A stretch of 64,000 bases of DNA. It comes from Schaalia sp. ORNL0103. GTDB lineage: Bacteria > Actinomycetota > Actinomycetes > Actinomycetales > Actinomycetaceae. This document shows, one piece after another, positions 1 through 10,786 of the stretch. Where the stretch lies: positions 744,001 to 808,000 of the forward strand of contig NZ_JAHXSA010000001.1 in assembly GCF_019429565.1 (NCBI RefSeq), written 5' to 3'. Position 1 is the first letter of the stretch. Every line of letters begins with the position of its first letter. The notes under the pieces were generated by a model, which searched no databases, had not been told where the DNA came from, and worked only from the letters and a program-made list of their open reading frames with translations. Both the position numbers and the translations under genes were made by a program.

Positions 1-848
1 TCAAGTCCGCGCTGCAGCCACGTCGCGCGCTGCTGGGCACTGCCATGCGTCCATGTCTCCGGGTTCGAAGACCCTTGGTACTTATCCTGCAGACGATCAT
101 CACCGATTGCCTGAGCGGTCTGGAGCGCACCCAGGACCTGATCGGCCGTCGGGGTCTTCAGGAACGGAGTACCGGTTGAGGGATCCGGGGTGTTGGATGC
201 CCAGTGCATCCACACGCCGGCGTAGCAGTCCGCCTGAAGCTCGCTGCGCACGCCCGCCCCCTGTTCCCCGGACTCACGCGTGTCGTGCGCGCGGAAGACA
301 CCCTGAATGTTCTGGATGTGGTGGCCCCACTCGTGGGCCACGACGTATTCCTGGGCGAGCACGGAATCGGATGCACCGTACTTGGAGACCATATCGTCGA
401 AGAACCCGAGGTCGAGGTACACCGTCGAATCTCCGGGGCAGTAGAACGGGCCCACGGCGCTCGTCGCGTTACCGCACGCGGTGGAGACGGAGTTCGTGAA
501 GATCTGGAAATCGGGCAGCTGGTACGCGATGCCAGTGTCCTGGGCGGACAGCTGGGTCTTCCACACCGCGTCGAGGGACTGAGCGGTGGCGACCATGCGG
601 CACTCGACGCGAGTGTTGGCGTCCTGTCCCGTCTGGCAGGTGGACGTATCGACTGCTGACGACGAGGTCGACGACGTGTCGGAAGGCGAGGACAGCAGGC
701 TCGTCAGATCGATGCCGGTGAAGTAGGAGAACCCGAGGATCAAGAGAACACCGAGCAGTGAGCCACCGCCTGCACCTGCGATCTTCCGGCCCGCGCCGGA
801 CGTACCGACGCGCGAGGGATCCAAACGGATGTTGTCATTGAAACTCAT
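1..848 (-). CDS. Neutral zinc metallopeptidase, YpfJ family (3' end beyond window)
   Basis: About 282 residues are visible and the C-terminus runs off the left edge. A cytoplasmic N-terminus is followed by one hydrophobic segment (about residues 24-45), a Ser/Thr/Asp-rich linker and a secreted catalytic domain. The zinc motif HEWGHH is clear, read from the minus strand near 320-345, and an ELQADCYAG segment downstream would supply the third ligand; this pair is typical of the putative neutral zinc metallopeptidase family. Substrates are unknown. The ATG at 846-848 is 15 nt downstream of the tgt stop codon, so it is probably the last gene of a yhhQ-tgt-peptidase unit. Family assignment is secure; the role is not known. 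Confidence 0.85.
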   Translation of the reverse strand, partial: MSFNDNIRLDPSRVGTSGAGRKIAGAGGGSLLGVLLILGFSYFTGIDLTSLLSSPSDTSSTSSSAVDTSTCQTGQDANTRVECRMVATAQSLDAVWKTQLSAQDTGIAYQLPDFQIFTNSVSTACGNATSAVGPFYCPGDSTVYLDLGFFDDMVSKYGASDSVLAQEYVVAHEWGHHIQNIQGVFRAHDTRESGEQGAGVRSELQADCYAGVWMHWASNTPDPSTGTPFLKTPTADQVLGALQTAQAIGDDRLQDKYQGSSNPETWTHGSAQQRATWLQRGL

Positions 849-863
849 GGTTGCTCCACACTT

Positions 864-2875
<2,012 letters not shown>

Positions 2876-3017
2876 GGGATGAAACCTCGCAAAGCAGAGT
2901 AGATATCGATTAATTCCGACACCCATTGTGCCCGCTTGTTGCGTGATCATGCGCAACAGCGCCGCCTCGCAGGCGGGTTGATTCGCCCACACGCACCCCT
3001 CCCTCTACTCTTGGAGG

Positions 3018-4631
3018 GTGATTAACGTCCAGGATTTCTCGTTGCGCATCGGCCCCCGCGAGCTCGTCAACCATGCGAGCTTCCGTATCGATAAAGGCAT
3101 GTGTATTGGCCTCGTCGGCCGTAACGGCGCGGGAAAGACGACGACGATGAGGTTGCTCGCGGGCGAAGGTGACCGAGGAGGGGCTGCCGAATACACCGGC
3201 ACCATCTCGTCGAATGGGACGGTCGGTTACCTGGCGCAGGACACGCACGTGGGTGATCCGTCGATGAAGGCACGCGACCGCATCATCTCCGTGCGCGGCA
3301 TCGACTCCATTATTGCCCGTATCCGCAAGGCCGAACACGAGATGTCGACGACCGAGGGCGCTCGTCAACAGCGCGCGATGGAACGGTACGTGAAGCTCGA
3401 CCAGCAGTTTACGAACTCTGGCGGCTGGGCAGCCAACGCCGAGGCGGCGCAGATCGCGCACTCGCTGGGACTCGAAGACCGGGTACTCGATCAGACCCTC
3501 GATACCCTCTCCGGTGGCCAGCGACGCAGGGTCGAGCTAGCCCGCGTGCTTTTCTCGGACGCAGACGTGCTACTTCTGGACGAACCAACGAACCACCTCG
3601 ACCACGATTCGATCGTCTGGCTGCGCGACTGGATCAAGACCTTCCCCGGCGGCGTCATGATCATTTCGCACGACGTCAAGCTGCTGGGTGACACCGTCAA
3701 CCAGGTCTTCTACCTCGATGCGAACCGCGCACAGATCGACATCTATCACCTCGGCTGGTCGGCCTATCTCAAGCAGCGCGAGGAAGACGAACGTCGTCGC
3801 CGTAAAGAACGTGCTAACGCGTTGAAGAAGGCCGAACACCTCAAGGCTCAGGGCGAGAAGATGCGCGCGAAGGCCACGAAGGCCGTCGCCGCACAGCAGA
3901 TGCTGCGCCGAGCCGAAGAGCTTTTCGTCCAGGCTGGTTCAGAGATCGTCCAGGACAAGGTTGCGCGCCTACGCTTCCCCGACCCGGCACCGTCGGGCCG
4001 CGTTCCCCTCACCGCTGAAGGGCTGTCGAAGTCCTACGGTTCTCTCGAGGTGTTCACAGGAGTGGACCTAGCGATCGACCGCAGCTCCAAAGTCGTCGTC
4101 CTCGGCCTCAACGGCGCGGGCAAGACGACGCTGCTGCGGCTCCTATCCGGTATCGAGGAGCCGGACTCCGGCCGCGTCGTGCCCGGCCACGGCCTCAAGC
4201 TCGGGTACTACGCCCAGGAGCACGAGACGCTTGACGAGACCCGTACGATCCGCGAAAACATGGCCGAGGCCGCTCCGACCCTCGACGACACCCACGTGCG
4301 CAACATTCTCGGCCAGTTCCTCTTCCAAGGTGACGACGTTGAAAAGCCTGTGTCCGTGCTGTCTGGCGGTGAGAAGACCCGCCTCGCTTTAGCAACACTC
4401 GTCGTCTCGGGTGCAAACGTCCTGCTGCTCGACGAACCGACTAACAACCTCGATCCCGCCTCACGCGAGGAGATCCTCGCGGCCCTGCGTGACTACGAGG
4501 GTGCCGTCATCCTCGTCACGCACGATCCCGGCGCTGTCACGGCGCTCAACCCCGAGCGCGTCCTGCTGTTGCCCGACGCGGATGAGGACCTGTGGGACGA
4601 CAGCTACCTGGATCTCGTTACCCTCACCTGA
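3018..4631 (+). CDS. ABC-F family ATPase (ribosome-associated type)
   Basis: A soluble protein of 537 residues with two ABC domains in tandem and no membrane segments. The first Walker A is GRNGAGKTT with signature LSGGQRRR and Walker B LLLDEPTNHLD; the second is GLNGAGKTT with LSGGEKTR and LLLDEPTNNLD. A basic, helical linker (about residues 245-310, rich in Lys/Arg/Glu) joins them, as expected for the P-site tRNA-interaction motif of ABC-F factors. Such proteins act on the ribosome as translation factors or antibiotic-protection proteins; nothing here distinguishes these. The GTG start at 3018 follows a GGAGG stretch. Transcription probably ends at the hairpin 4669-4700. Confidence 0.9.
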   Translation: MINVQDFSLRIGPRELVNHASFRIDKGMCIGLVGRNGAGKTTTMRLLAGEGDRGGAAEYTGTISSNGTVGYLAQDTHVGDPSMKARDRIISVRGIDSIIARIRKAEHEMSTTEGARQQRAMERYVKLDQQFTNSGGWAANAEAAQIAHSLGLEDRVLDQTLDTLSGGQRRRVELARVLFSDADVLLLDEPTNHLDHDSIVWLRDWIKTFPGGVMIISHDVKLLGDTVNQVFYLDANRAQIDIYHLGWSAYLKQREEDERRRRKERANALKKAEHLKAQGEKMRAKATKAVAAQQMLRRAEELFVQAGSEIVQDKVARLRFPDPAPSGRVPLTAEGLSKSYGSLEVFTGVDLAIDRSSKVVVLGLNGAGKTTLLRLLSGIEEPDSGRVVPGHGLKLGYYAQEHETLDETRTIRENMAEAAPTLDDTHVRNILGQFLFQGDDVEKPVSVLSGGEKTRLALATLVVSGANVLLLDEPTNNLDPASREEILAALRDYEGAVILVTHDPGAVTALNPERVLLLPDADEDLWDDSYLDLVTLT

Positions 4632-4668
4632 CGACGATAGCTCGGTCGTTTCGCGACAGGTACGACAA

Positions 4669-4700
4669 AGGCCGGGACTGGAACACGCCAGCCCCGGCCT
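4669..4700. terminator. Bidirectional hairpin terminator between convergent genes
   Basis: Inverted repeat AGGCCGGGACTGG / CCAGCCCCGGCCT around a 6-nt loop (AACACG), with one mismatch in the stem. It lies between the plus-strand ABC-F gene and the minus-strand amino-acid transporter operon, so it can serve both. No clear U-tract. Confidence 0.7.
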
Positions 4701-4713
4701 CGTCGTCAGAAGC

Positions 4714-5487
4714 TCACAGAACCTTGGAGAAGAACTCCTTGGTTCGCTCAGACTTCGGGTTATCGATGACCTCGGAGGGAGCTCCGGCCTCGACGATGAC
4801 GCCACCATCCATGAAGACGACCTGGTCGGCGACCTCGCGGGCGAACCCGATCTCGTGGGTGACAACAGCCATCGTCATACCCGACGCGGCCAGGTCCTGC
4901 ATAACCTGGAGCACCTCACCGACGAGCTCAGGATCGAGCGCTGAGGTCGGCTCATCAAAGAGCATGATCTCGGGATCCATGGCGAGCGCGCGGGCGATGG
5001 CAACTCGCTGCTGCTGGCCACCCGAAAGCTCCGCTGGGTAATGGTCCGCGCGATCAGCCAGACCGACGCGATCAAGCAGCTCGAGAGCCTGGGCGCGCGC
5101 CTCGCTCTTCGAACGCTTGAGGACCTGGACGGGTGCCTCCATGACGTTCTCCAGCGCGGTCTTGTGCGGGAAGAGATTGAAGCGCTGAAACACCATGCCA
5201 ATACGAGAACGCTGAGCAGCGATCTCCTTATCGTGGCGCTCGAAGAGCGCGCCGCCCGCATACTCGCGATAGCCCAGCAGCTCACCGTCGACGTACACGC
5301 GGCCGGCGCTGATGTCCTCGAGCATGTTCAGGCAGCGCAGGAGCGTCGACTTGCCAGAGCCCGAGGGGCCGAGGATGACGCAGACCTCGCCGGAAGCGAT
5401 ATCGAGGTCGATGCCCCGCAGGACGTGCAGGTCGCCGAAGAACTTGTGGACTCCGCGAACGGAGACCATGGGCGTCGTAGTCGTCAT
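4714..5487 (-). CDS. Polar amino-acid ABC transporter, ATP-binding protein
   Basis: The 257-residue cytoplasmic ATPase of an amino-acid importer. Walker [10 protein letters not shown], the Q-loop in [10 protein letters not shown], signature [15 protein letters not shown], Walker [14 protein letters not shown] and the switch His in VVTHE are all present. This pattern is that of the GlnQ/HisP/ArtP group. It overlaps the permease gene upstream by 4 bp (5484-5487) and closes the operon SBP2-SBP1-permease-ATPase. An insertion with [12 protein letters not shown] after the first third is a common variant. The amino acid transported is not readable from the ATPase; the ARG-box-like sites upstream of the operon suggest basic amino acids. 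Confidence 0.93.
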   Translation of the reverse strand: MTTTTPMVSVRGVHKFFGDLHVLRGIDLDIASGEVCVILGPSGSGKSTLLRCLNMLEDISAGRVYVDGELLGYREYAGGALFERHDKEIAAQRSRIGMVFQRFNLFPHKTALENVMEAPVQVLKRSKSEARAQALELLDRVGLADRADHYPAELSGGQQQRVAIARALAMDPEIMLFDEPTSALDPELVGEVLQVMQDLAASGMTMAVVTHEIGFAREVADQVVFMDGGVIVEAGAPSEVIDNPKSERTKEFFSKVL

Positions 5488-6446
5488 GGTGTCACATCCA
5501 AAAACTTGAGCTTGGTGGCCTTGGCCTCTTCGTCATCATCAGAGGAGGACGATGCAGCGGGGGAGTGGGTGCCGGCGTTGTCACGGCGCTCGAAGCCCTT
5601 GCCGTAGTACTTCTCGATGAAGGACTGAATCCACATCAGGAGACTTGTGATGACGAGGTACCAGATCGCTGCCGCAATCAGGAGCGGCACGGGCGCGAAC
5701 GTCGCCTGGCCACGCTGACGCGCAATGAATGTGAGTTCGAGGGTGAAGGGAATCGCCGAGACCAGGGAGGTCGTCTTGAGCATCGAAATGGTCTCGTTGC
5801 CGATCGGCGGCACAATCACACGCATTGCCTGGGGCAGGATAATGCGGCGGAAGATCGTTCCACGCGGCATGCCGAGCGCGGTGGCGGCCTCCCACTGGCC
5901 CTTCGAGACGCTCAGCAGGCCCGCACGCATGATTTCCGCGAGGTACGCGCCTTCGTTGAGGCCCAAGCCGATGAACGCCATCCAGAACGGTGTGAAATAC
6001 GTGGCCGTATCAAACGTCAGCTCCCAACCCCACAGTGAGCCGAGGAACGGCACACCGAAGGAGAGCTTCGGGTAGAGCGTGGGCAGCAGCGACCAGAAAA
6101 TCAGCTGCGTGTAGATAGGGGTTCCACGGAAGAACCAGATGTAGGCCATCGCCACCCAGCGCAGGACCGGATTCACCGACTGGCGCATGATCGCCATCGT
6201 GATGGCCAGGGCGGTGCCCACCACCATCGCGAGGATCGTGAGGATGATCGTGAAGAGGACTCCCTGCATGATCGAACGCGAAAACAGCCACTGGAACACG
6301 ACCTGCCACTGGAAGTTTGCGTTCGTTACCAGCGCGTGGGCTGCCATTGCCGCAAGGATTGCTGCGACGATTGCACTCGCCCACCTCCCCGGGCGGGGCA
6401 CTGGTTTCGCGTCGATCAGCACAACGCCGTCTTTGATGGTTGCCAT
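5484..6446 (-). CDS. Polar amino-acid ABC transporter, permease
   Basis: A 320-residue inner-membrane permease of the His/Glu/Gln/Arg family, with about five to six transmembrane helices. The EAA loop that contacts the ATPase reads [20 protein letters not shown], and the family segment [14 protein letters not shown] is present. The C-terminal 40 residues form a Ser/Asp/Glu-rich cytoplasmic tail, longer than usual. Only one permease is encoded, so it probably works as a homodimer. It starts 7 nt downstream of the first substrate-binding gene's stop and overlaps the ATPase gene, so co-translation is likely. Confidence 0.92.
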   Translation of the reverse strand: MATIKDGVVLIDAKPVPRPGRWASAIVAAILAAMAAHALVTNANFQWQVVFQWLFSRSIMQGVLFTIILTILAMVVGTALAITMAIMRQSVNPVLRWVAMAYIWFFRGTPIYTQLIFWSLLPTLYPKLSFGVPFLGSLWGWELTFDTATYFTPFWMAFIGLGLNEGAYLAEIMRAGLLSVSKGQWEAATALGMPRGTIFRRIILPQAMRVIVPPIGNETISMLKTTSLVSAIPFTLELTFIARQRGQATFAPVPLLIAAAIWYLVITSLLMWIQSFIEKYYGKGFERRDNAGTHSPAASSSSDDDEEAKATKLKFLDVTP

Positions 6447-6453
6447 GAGATCC

Positions 6454-7398
6454 TCAGTCGTTCGTCGCCGGGTTCAGCTCGGCGGTGGTCAGCGCTGCGT
6501 CCTGAGCGCCATAGGTGGTCAGGATGTCCTTGAGGTAGCCGTTGTCCATCAGGTACTGCATGGCCTTCTGGATGGCCTGGGTCAGCTGCTCGTCGTTCTT
6601 ATTGACGGCTACGCCCTGCGGGGCGGACTCGACGACGTCGCCGACCTGCTCGATCTGGCCGCCCGATAGAGATGCGGTGTAGCCGATGACTGTTGAGTCA
6701 GCGAAGGTGGCGTCGTACTGGCCGCCGATGACCTTCGTCGCGATGTCGGTCTGCAGGTCGTGCGGCATGATCGTGATCTTGTCCTTGCCGTCGGCTACGC
6801 ACTTGTCCGACAGTTCGGTCGCGTAGTCTTCCTGCGCAGTGCCGGTCTGGACGCCGATCGTCTTGCCACACGGGTCGGCCGGATCGAAATTCTTCGGGTT
6901 GCCGGCGGCCACTCCCCAGGCGGAGCCCACCTCAACGTAGGAGATGAGGTTTGCCTGCTCCTCGCGTTCGGAGGTGATCGTGAAGGAGGAGATGCCCACG
7001 TCGAACTTCGTGCCCAGCGCCGGAATGATGGTCGGGAACTCGGCGTGGTTTGTGGTTCCCTCGTTCAGACCCATGACCTTGGCGAGCGCCTTGTTGATGT
7101 CGACGTCGTATCCCTGAGGGGTCTGCGAATCGTCACCGAGGAACTCCGCGGGTGCGTAGTCTGCGGAGGCGCCGTTACGCAGCGTGCCACGCTCCTTGAC
7201 CTCGTCGGGAACCAGGGCGGCGATTTCGTCGACGGTCGGGATCTTCGACACGTCGTACGAGGCCGTGGTTGCCGCGCCCGAGGTGCTCTCAGATCCGCTC
7301 GTTGACGAGCTGGTCGCCGTCGGATCAGCGCAGGCGGCGAGAGGGAGAGCAGCTGCGGCTGCGAGGACGATGAGGGCGTGTGCCTTCGAGATGGTCAT
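6454..7398 (-). CDS. Amino-acid ABC transporter substrate-binding lipoprotein, copy 1
   Basis: A 314-residue extracytoplasmic solute receptor of family 3. The signal peptide ends in a lipobox (LPLAAC), followed by a Thr/Ser-rich linker. The two-lobed domain carries GYDVDINKALAKVMGL and KFDVGISSFTITSERE, which are typical of polar amino-acid receptors. The ATG at 7396-7398 is chosen over an upstream in-frame ATG because GGAAGG sits just before it and the signal peptide starts there. It is a close paralogue of the next gene on the minus strand (7495-8430). It has its own ARG-box-like region 44-81 nt upstream of the start. Confidence 0.92.
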   Translation of the reverse strand: MTISKAHALIVLAAAAALPLAACADPTATSSSTSGSESTSGAATTASYDVSKIPTVDEIAALVPDEVKERGTLRNGASADYAPAEFLGDDSQTPQGYDVDINKALAKVMGLNEGTTNHAEFPTIIPALGTKFDVGISSFTITSEREEQANLISYVEVGSAWGVAAGNPKNFDPADPCGKTIGVQTGTAQEDYATELSDKCVADGKDKITIMPHDLQTDIATKVIGGQYDATFADSTVIGYTASLSGGQIEQVGDVVESAPQGVAVNKNDEQLTQAIQKAMQYLMDNGYLKDILTTYGAQDAALTTAELNPATND

Positions 7399-7441
7399 GA
7401 TCTGCCTTCCGATGGGAGTGGGCCGTGGCCCGTGATTGCTA

Positions 7442-7479
7442 CCATTATGCACCCATATGCATATAAATGCATATTATGC
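7442..7479 (-). promoter_or_regulatory. Candidate ArgR operator (ARG boxes) before SBP copy 1
   Basis: On the minus strand this stretch holds TGCAT half-sites about 10-11 bp apart. The core is a 20-bp palindrome with arms ATATGCAT and ATGCATAT around TTAT, preceded by GCATAATATGCA and followed by GTGCATAATGG. The arrangement GCATARTATGCA-N6-TGCATAT is shared with 8475-8503, upstream of the second receptor gene. TGCAT/TGCATA half-sites match my knowledge of actinobacterial ARG boxes. The shared pattern is directly visible; ArgR as the binder is inference. Confidence 0.55.
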
Positions 7480-7494
7480 GTAGCGTGGTGCGAA

Positions 7495-8430
7495 TCAGTC
7501 GACGGTCGGGTTGAGTGTAGCTGTCGTCAGTGCTGCATTCTCGGCGCCGTAGGACGCCAGAATGTCGTTGAGGTAGCCGTTGTCCATCAGGTACTGCATA
7601 GCCTTCTGCACCGCCTCAGCAAGCTGTGCGTCATCCTTCGCGACCGCCACGCCTTGAGGGGCTGACTCAAACGTGTCGCCAAGCTGTTCAATCTTGCCGG
7701 CAGACTGCGAGCTCGTGTAGCCAATGACCGTTGAGTCCGCGAGGGTTGCGTCATACTGGCCACCGATCAGCTTGGTGGCAATGTCAGTCTGGAGCTCGTG
7801 AGGCATGACGGTGATCTTTTCCTTGCCGGCCGCGACGCACTCGTCAGAGAGCTTGGCTGCGTATTCTTCCTGAGCCGTGCCGGTCTGAACCGCAATGGTC
7901 GCACCGCACGGGTTAGACGGGTCAAAATTCTTCGGATTGCCAGCGGTGACACCCCATGCGGATCCGACGTTCAGGTAAGACACCATGTCGACTTGCTGCT
8001 CGCGCTCGGAGGTAATGGTGAAAGACGAGATGCCCACGTCGAACTTCGTGCCGAGAGCGGGGATGATCGTGGGGAATTCGGAGTGCTTCGTTTCTCCGGT
8101 ATTCAGACCCATGACCTTGGCGAGCGCCTTATTAATGTCGATGTCGTAGCCGATGGGAGTCTGTCCATCGGCATCCATGTATTCGGCAGGTGCATATCCG
8201 GTAGAAGCTCCGTTACGCAGGGTGCCCCGTTTCTTGATGTCGTCGGGAACAAGCGCTGCGATCTCGTCGACAGTTGGGATCGATGAGACGTCGTAGTGTG
8301 AGGTGGTCGATGTGGCTGTCCCTGTCGTCGTGTCTGCGGTACTCGTACTCGTCGTGGGGTCTGCGCATGCGGCCATTGCGGTCGCGGTACTGGCCAGAGT
8401 GAGCGTGGCGAGAAGCTTCTTGGTGTGCAT
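7495..8430 (-). CDS. Amino-acid ABC transporter substrate-binding lipoprotein, copy 2
   Basis: A 311-residue lipoprotein receptor paralogous to the product of 6454-7398. The lipobox is TAMAAC. Shared segments include GYDIDINKALAKVMGLN, KFDVGISSFTITSERE and the C-terminal KAMQYLMDNGYL. The linker after the lipobox differs, and several lobe residues differ (for example TGETKHSEF against EGTTNHAEF), so the ligand range may have diverged. The ATG at 8428-8430 has GAGGA about 9 nt upstream; an upstream in-frame ATG would precede the signal peptide and is disfavoured. It is the first gene of the transporter operon, and its operator copy lies at 8475-8503. Confidence 0.92.
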   Translation of the reverse strand: MHTKKLLATLTLASTATAMAACADPTTSTSTADTTTGTATSTTSHYDVSSIPTVDEIAALVPDDIKKRGTLRNGASTGYAPAEYMDADGQTPIGYDIDINKALAKVMGLNTGETKHSEFPTIIPALGTKFDVGISSFTITSEREQQVDMVSYLNVGSAWGVTAGNPKNFDPSNPCGATIAVQTGTAQEEYAAKLSDECVAAGKEKITVMPHELQTDIATKLIGGQYDATLADSTVIGYTSSQSAGKIEQLGDTFESAPQGVAVAKDDAQLAEAVQKAMQYLMDNGYLNDILASYGAENAALTTATLNPTVD

Positions 8431-8474
8431 GATTATGTTCCTCAGTATCCGTGATTCGAGTGATCTCGTGTACT

Positions 8475-8503
8475 GAATATGCAATCACGTGCATACTATG
8501 CAT
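8475..8503 (-). promoter_or_regulatory. Candidate ArgR operator (ARG boxes) before SBP copy 2
   Basis: The minus strand reads ATGCATAGTATGCA, then CGTGAT, then TGCATATTC. The order GCATARTATGCA-N6-TGCATAT is identical to that at 7442-7479. It lies 45-73 nt upstream of the second receptor's start codon, about the same distance as the first copy lies from its gene. Functional identity as an ARG box is inferred. Confidence 0.55.
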
Positions 8504-8531
8504 GTCGAATGAGTCTCGGATCGTGGATACG

Positions 8532-8564
8532 CAAGTGGGCAAGCACTCGGTGCTTGCCCACTTG
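8532..8564 (-). terminator. Perfect 15-bp hairpin after DUF4191 gene
   Basis: CAAGTGGGCAAGCAC pairs perfectly with GTGCTTGCCCACTTG around a 3-nt loop (TCG in plus orientation). It starts 7 nt after the stop codon of the minus-strand DUF4191 gene and separates it from the operator of the amino-acid transporter. No T-tract follows on the minus strand. Confidence 0.7.
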
Positions 8565-8570
8565 TGAGGT

Positions 8571-9263
8571 TCAGTTGCCGCGAAGTGCGCGGCGTGACGG
8601 TTTGGCGCGCAGGGGGTCGATGCCCTTCGGAATGGGAGGCTCGCCCGATCGGAGAGCGTTGATGCGCGCAGAGACCTGGGGAACTTCCTCGGGGGTCAGC
8701 ACGTTCTTCAACTTGCGCAGCTCGCGCTGCAGATCCTTCAGAGCGATCTGCCCGTCATCGTGACCCACCTGGATCTGATGAACGGGAACGTTGCGCATGA
8801 CCTTGGTGACGCGCTTCGTCTCGGCCTGGAGGAGGGGACGGACGCGTGACGCGGGGCCTTCGGAGATGAGAACGACGCCGGCGCGGCCAACGATGCGCCA
8901 CACGAGGTCCTGCTCACGGGTGTATGCCACGGGCTGCTCGGGAATCACCCAGCCGCGCTGAATCTGGGACAGCGCAACCTTCACGGCGCCCGCCGTGTCC
9001 TCGACCTGCGCGTACAGTGCGCGGCGGGTAAGAATACTCAACAGCAATAGGGCTGCGGTGAACGAGCCCATGATGCCGACGACAAGCCAGCCAATAAACG
9101 ACATGTTGGTCAGCCAGGCCACCAACATGAAGACGGCGATCACCGCAGCAGCCGTTCCGAGAAGCATCCACGGAAGTGCCGGGTAGGTGCGTTTGGTCAG
9201 TCGGTATGCGTCGAGGACGTTCTGATAGAAGCGCCTCTTGCCGGGGGGATTCGATTCACTCAT
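8571..9263 (-). CDS. DUF4191 domain membrane protein
   Basis: A 230-residue protein of the actinobacterial DUF4191 family. A basic N-terminus is followed by two transmembrane helices (about residues 28-48 and 55-75) and a cytoplasmic domain containing GRAGVVLISEGPASRVRPLL and NVPVHQIQVG. The start is the ATG at 9261-9263; the open frame extends upstream without family similarity. In many actinobacteria this family sits next to lipoate-synthesis genes. Here the lipoyl-enzyme genes sucB-lpd lie one gene away, which I note without claiming a link. Function unknown. Confidence 0.8.
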   Translation of the reverse strand: MSESNPPGKRRFYQNVLDAYRLTKRTYPALPWMLLGTAAAVIAVFMLVAWLTNMSFIGWLVVGIMGSFTAALLLLSILTRRALYAQVEDTAGAVKVALSQIQRGWVIPEQPVAYTREQDLVWRIVGRAGVVLISEGPASRVRPLLQAETKRVTKVMRNVPVHQIQVGHDDGQIALKDLQRELRKLKNVLTPEEVPQVSARINALRSGEPPIPKGIDPLRAKPSRRALRGN

Positions 9264-9333
9264 AACCTCATTATTGTACGTGCAATTGATGATCGAAAGT
9301 CCACCCGTCCGATCAGGCACTTTGTGAAATGAG

Positions 9334-9362
9334 TTGCATCACATTGCTTCGCTTAGGACAAT
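9334..9362 (+). promoter_or_regulatory. Promoter giving a probable leaderless transcript
   Basis: TTGCAT at 9334-9339 and GACAAT at 9357-9362 are separated by 17 bp. The ATG at 9369 begins 6 nt after the -10 box, so transcription would start at or beside the start codon. Confidence 0.55.
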
Positions 9363-9368
9363 GTCGGT

Positions 9369-10703
9369 ATGAACATTGGCGGTTACGACGTTGGCCAAAT
9401 CTTCCATATCGGGGCGACGGGCCCCGTATGGCGTACGCGCACGGATGTGGGTCAAGCACTGTTGTCTCTGCGCGCTGCCGGAGATGGAGAGCGCTGCCTC
9501 GAGCGGTGGAAGGCGTGGGCCTCGATCACGTCGCGACACGTTGTTGCCCTGCGCGATGTTGCTCGATCAGATGACGGCCGCTGGGCAATCGTTTACGACT
9601 ATGTGGCAGGACGTCCCCTCGATGCGGAAATTGGCTCGCCCGATTTGCGTCCAATCGCGACAAGACGCCAGATCATCGAAGGAATTGCTGCCGGGGTCAG
9701 TGCTCTGCACAGCGCTGGAATCGTCCATGGGGATTTAACGCCCTCCAACATTATCGTGACACCATCTGGGCGCGCGGTCATCATTGATCTCATCGACGAG
9801 TTGGGAGAGGGTGACGGAACCCCGGGTTGGAGCCAAGGGCTTAGTGGGCAGGGAGCTGATCGCGCGTGCCTGCGTCAGCTCGCGCACCTTCTGCACATGG
9901 ACGAGGCACTGGCTGAGCTTGGCTTCGATGAGCCTAACGATTGTCTTGCAGACGCGACGCCCGTTGTTGACGATCCCGTCGAGCACCCTATTTCGCGTGA
10001 GCCCGTGGATCCCGAGCGCGTCATCGCTGACTTGCGCGCTGCGGCACTGCGCGAAGATACCCTCAGAGATGCGCGGCCCGAGCGCCCGGCTGCGTCGACA
10101 CCGCAGAATGTGCGTGGCGGGAGACAGGAAGCGCAGCGCGGTCGGCGCCGAGCGCTCGGCGTCCTCGCTATGGGGCTGATGGCGATCATCGCAGGTGTGT
10201 CCATCATGGCGTACGGCTTGCTGCGCAGCGGTGTCAGCGATGGCCAATCGGAAGTATCTGTCCACAGCGCTCCCTCACAATCGCTCGAGCAGTCGGCTGG
10301 GAGCGCGTGCGATGTTTCTGCCCTGTCAGAAACAATTAACCATGCAATCCGCACGCGCGACGAAGCAGTGGTCGCCGGTGACCCGACGCCTCTTGCGAGC
10401 GTTCTCGGTGGTGAGCTGCTCGATCAAGACAAGCAGCGCATCGCAACGATGCAAAGCGACGGAGTGCGCGTCTCGCAGTTGTCCTCCCAGATTGATGATG
10501 TGTCCGTGTTGGCGTGTGAGCCGGGCGCCATCGATGTCAGTGCAACGTTGACGGTTCTCGCCACCGAAACATGTCGAGCGGGCACCTGTGAGAAGCGCTC
10601 GGAGCCCCAAGTAACCGACCTTCGCGTGCGCGTCGATCCAGTGTCGGGCAAGGTTGTGAAGGCAGAGCCCGTTGATCAGGACAGTGGTGCGGCGGCGCAA
10701 TAA
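9369..10703 (+). CDS. Membrane-anchored kinase-like protein, probably a pseudokinase
   Basis: A 444-residue protein with a Ser/Thr kinase-like N-terminal domain, one transmembrane helix (about residues 258-280) and an extracytoplasmic C-terminal domain of about 160 residues. The catalytic-loop region reads IVHGDLTPSNIIV, matching the usual H-R-D-L-x-x-x-N with HGD in place of HRD. The strand that should carry the ATP-binding Lys (VAxK) reads ALLSLRA, and the DFG position reads IDLIDE. The glycine loop is reduced to GATGPVW. Loss of both Lys and DFG points to a pseudokinase. The outer domain has two Cys close together (ETCRAGTC). Neighbours are unrelated; no partner is evident. Confidence 0.72.
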   Translation: MNIGGYDVGQIFHIGATGPVWRTRTDVGQALLSLRAAGDGERCLERWKAWASITSRHVVALRDVARSDDGRWAIVYDYVAGRPLDAEIGSPDLRPIATRRQIIEGIAAGVSALHSAGIVHGDLTPSNIIVTPSGRAVIIDLIDELGEGDGTPGWSQGLSGQGADRACLRQLAHLLHMDEALAELGFDEPNDCLADATPVVDDPVEHPISREPVDPERVIADLRAAALREDTLRDARPERPAASTPQNVRGGRQEAQRGRRRALGVLAMGLMAIIAGVSIMAYGLLRSGVSDGQSEVSVHSAPSQSLEQSAGSACDVSALSETINHAIRTRDEAVVAGDPTPLASVLGGELLDQDKQRIATMQSDGVRVSQLSSQIDDVSVLACEPGAIDVSATLTVLATETCRAGTCEKRSEPQVTDLRVRVDPVSGKVVKAEPVDQDSGAAAQ

Positions 10704-10737
10704 CGACCGACCACTACGTAAGTATCCAGGCAACAAT

Positions 10738-10771
10738 GATGGGGTGGGCCTCAGCAGAGGCCCACCCCATC
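10738..10771. terminator. Perfect 15-bp bidirectional hairpin
   Basis: GATGGGGTGGGCCTC pairs with GAGGCCCACCCCATC around AGCA. It sits between the convergent kinase-like gene and sucB. No U-tract on either side. Confidence 0.75.
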
Positions 10772-10786
10772 AGCGTTCGGTGAGGA

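Noticed and set aside
2876-2935. Possible preQ1 riboswitch before the queuosine-precursor transporter
   Set aside because: No preQ1-I, II or III consensus could be recognised in the minus-strand leader.
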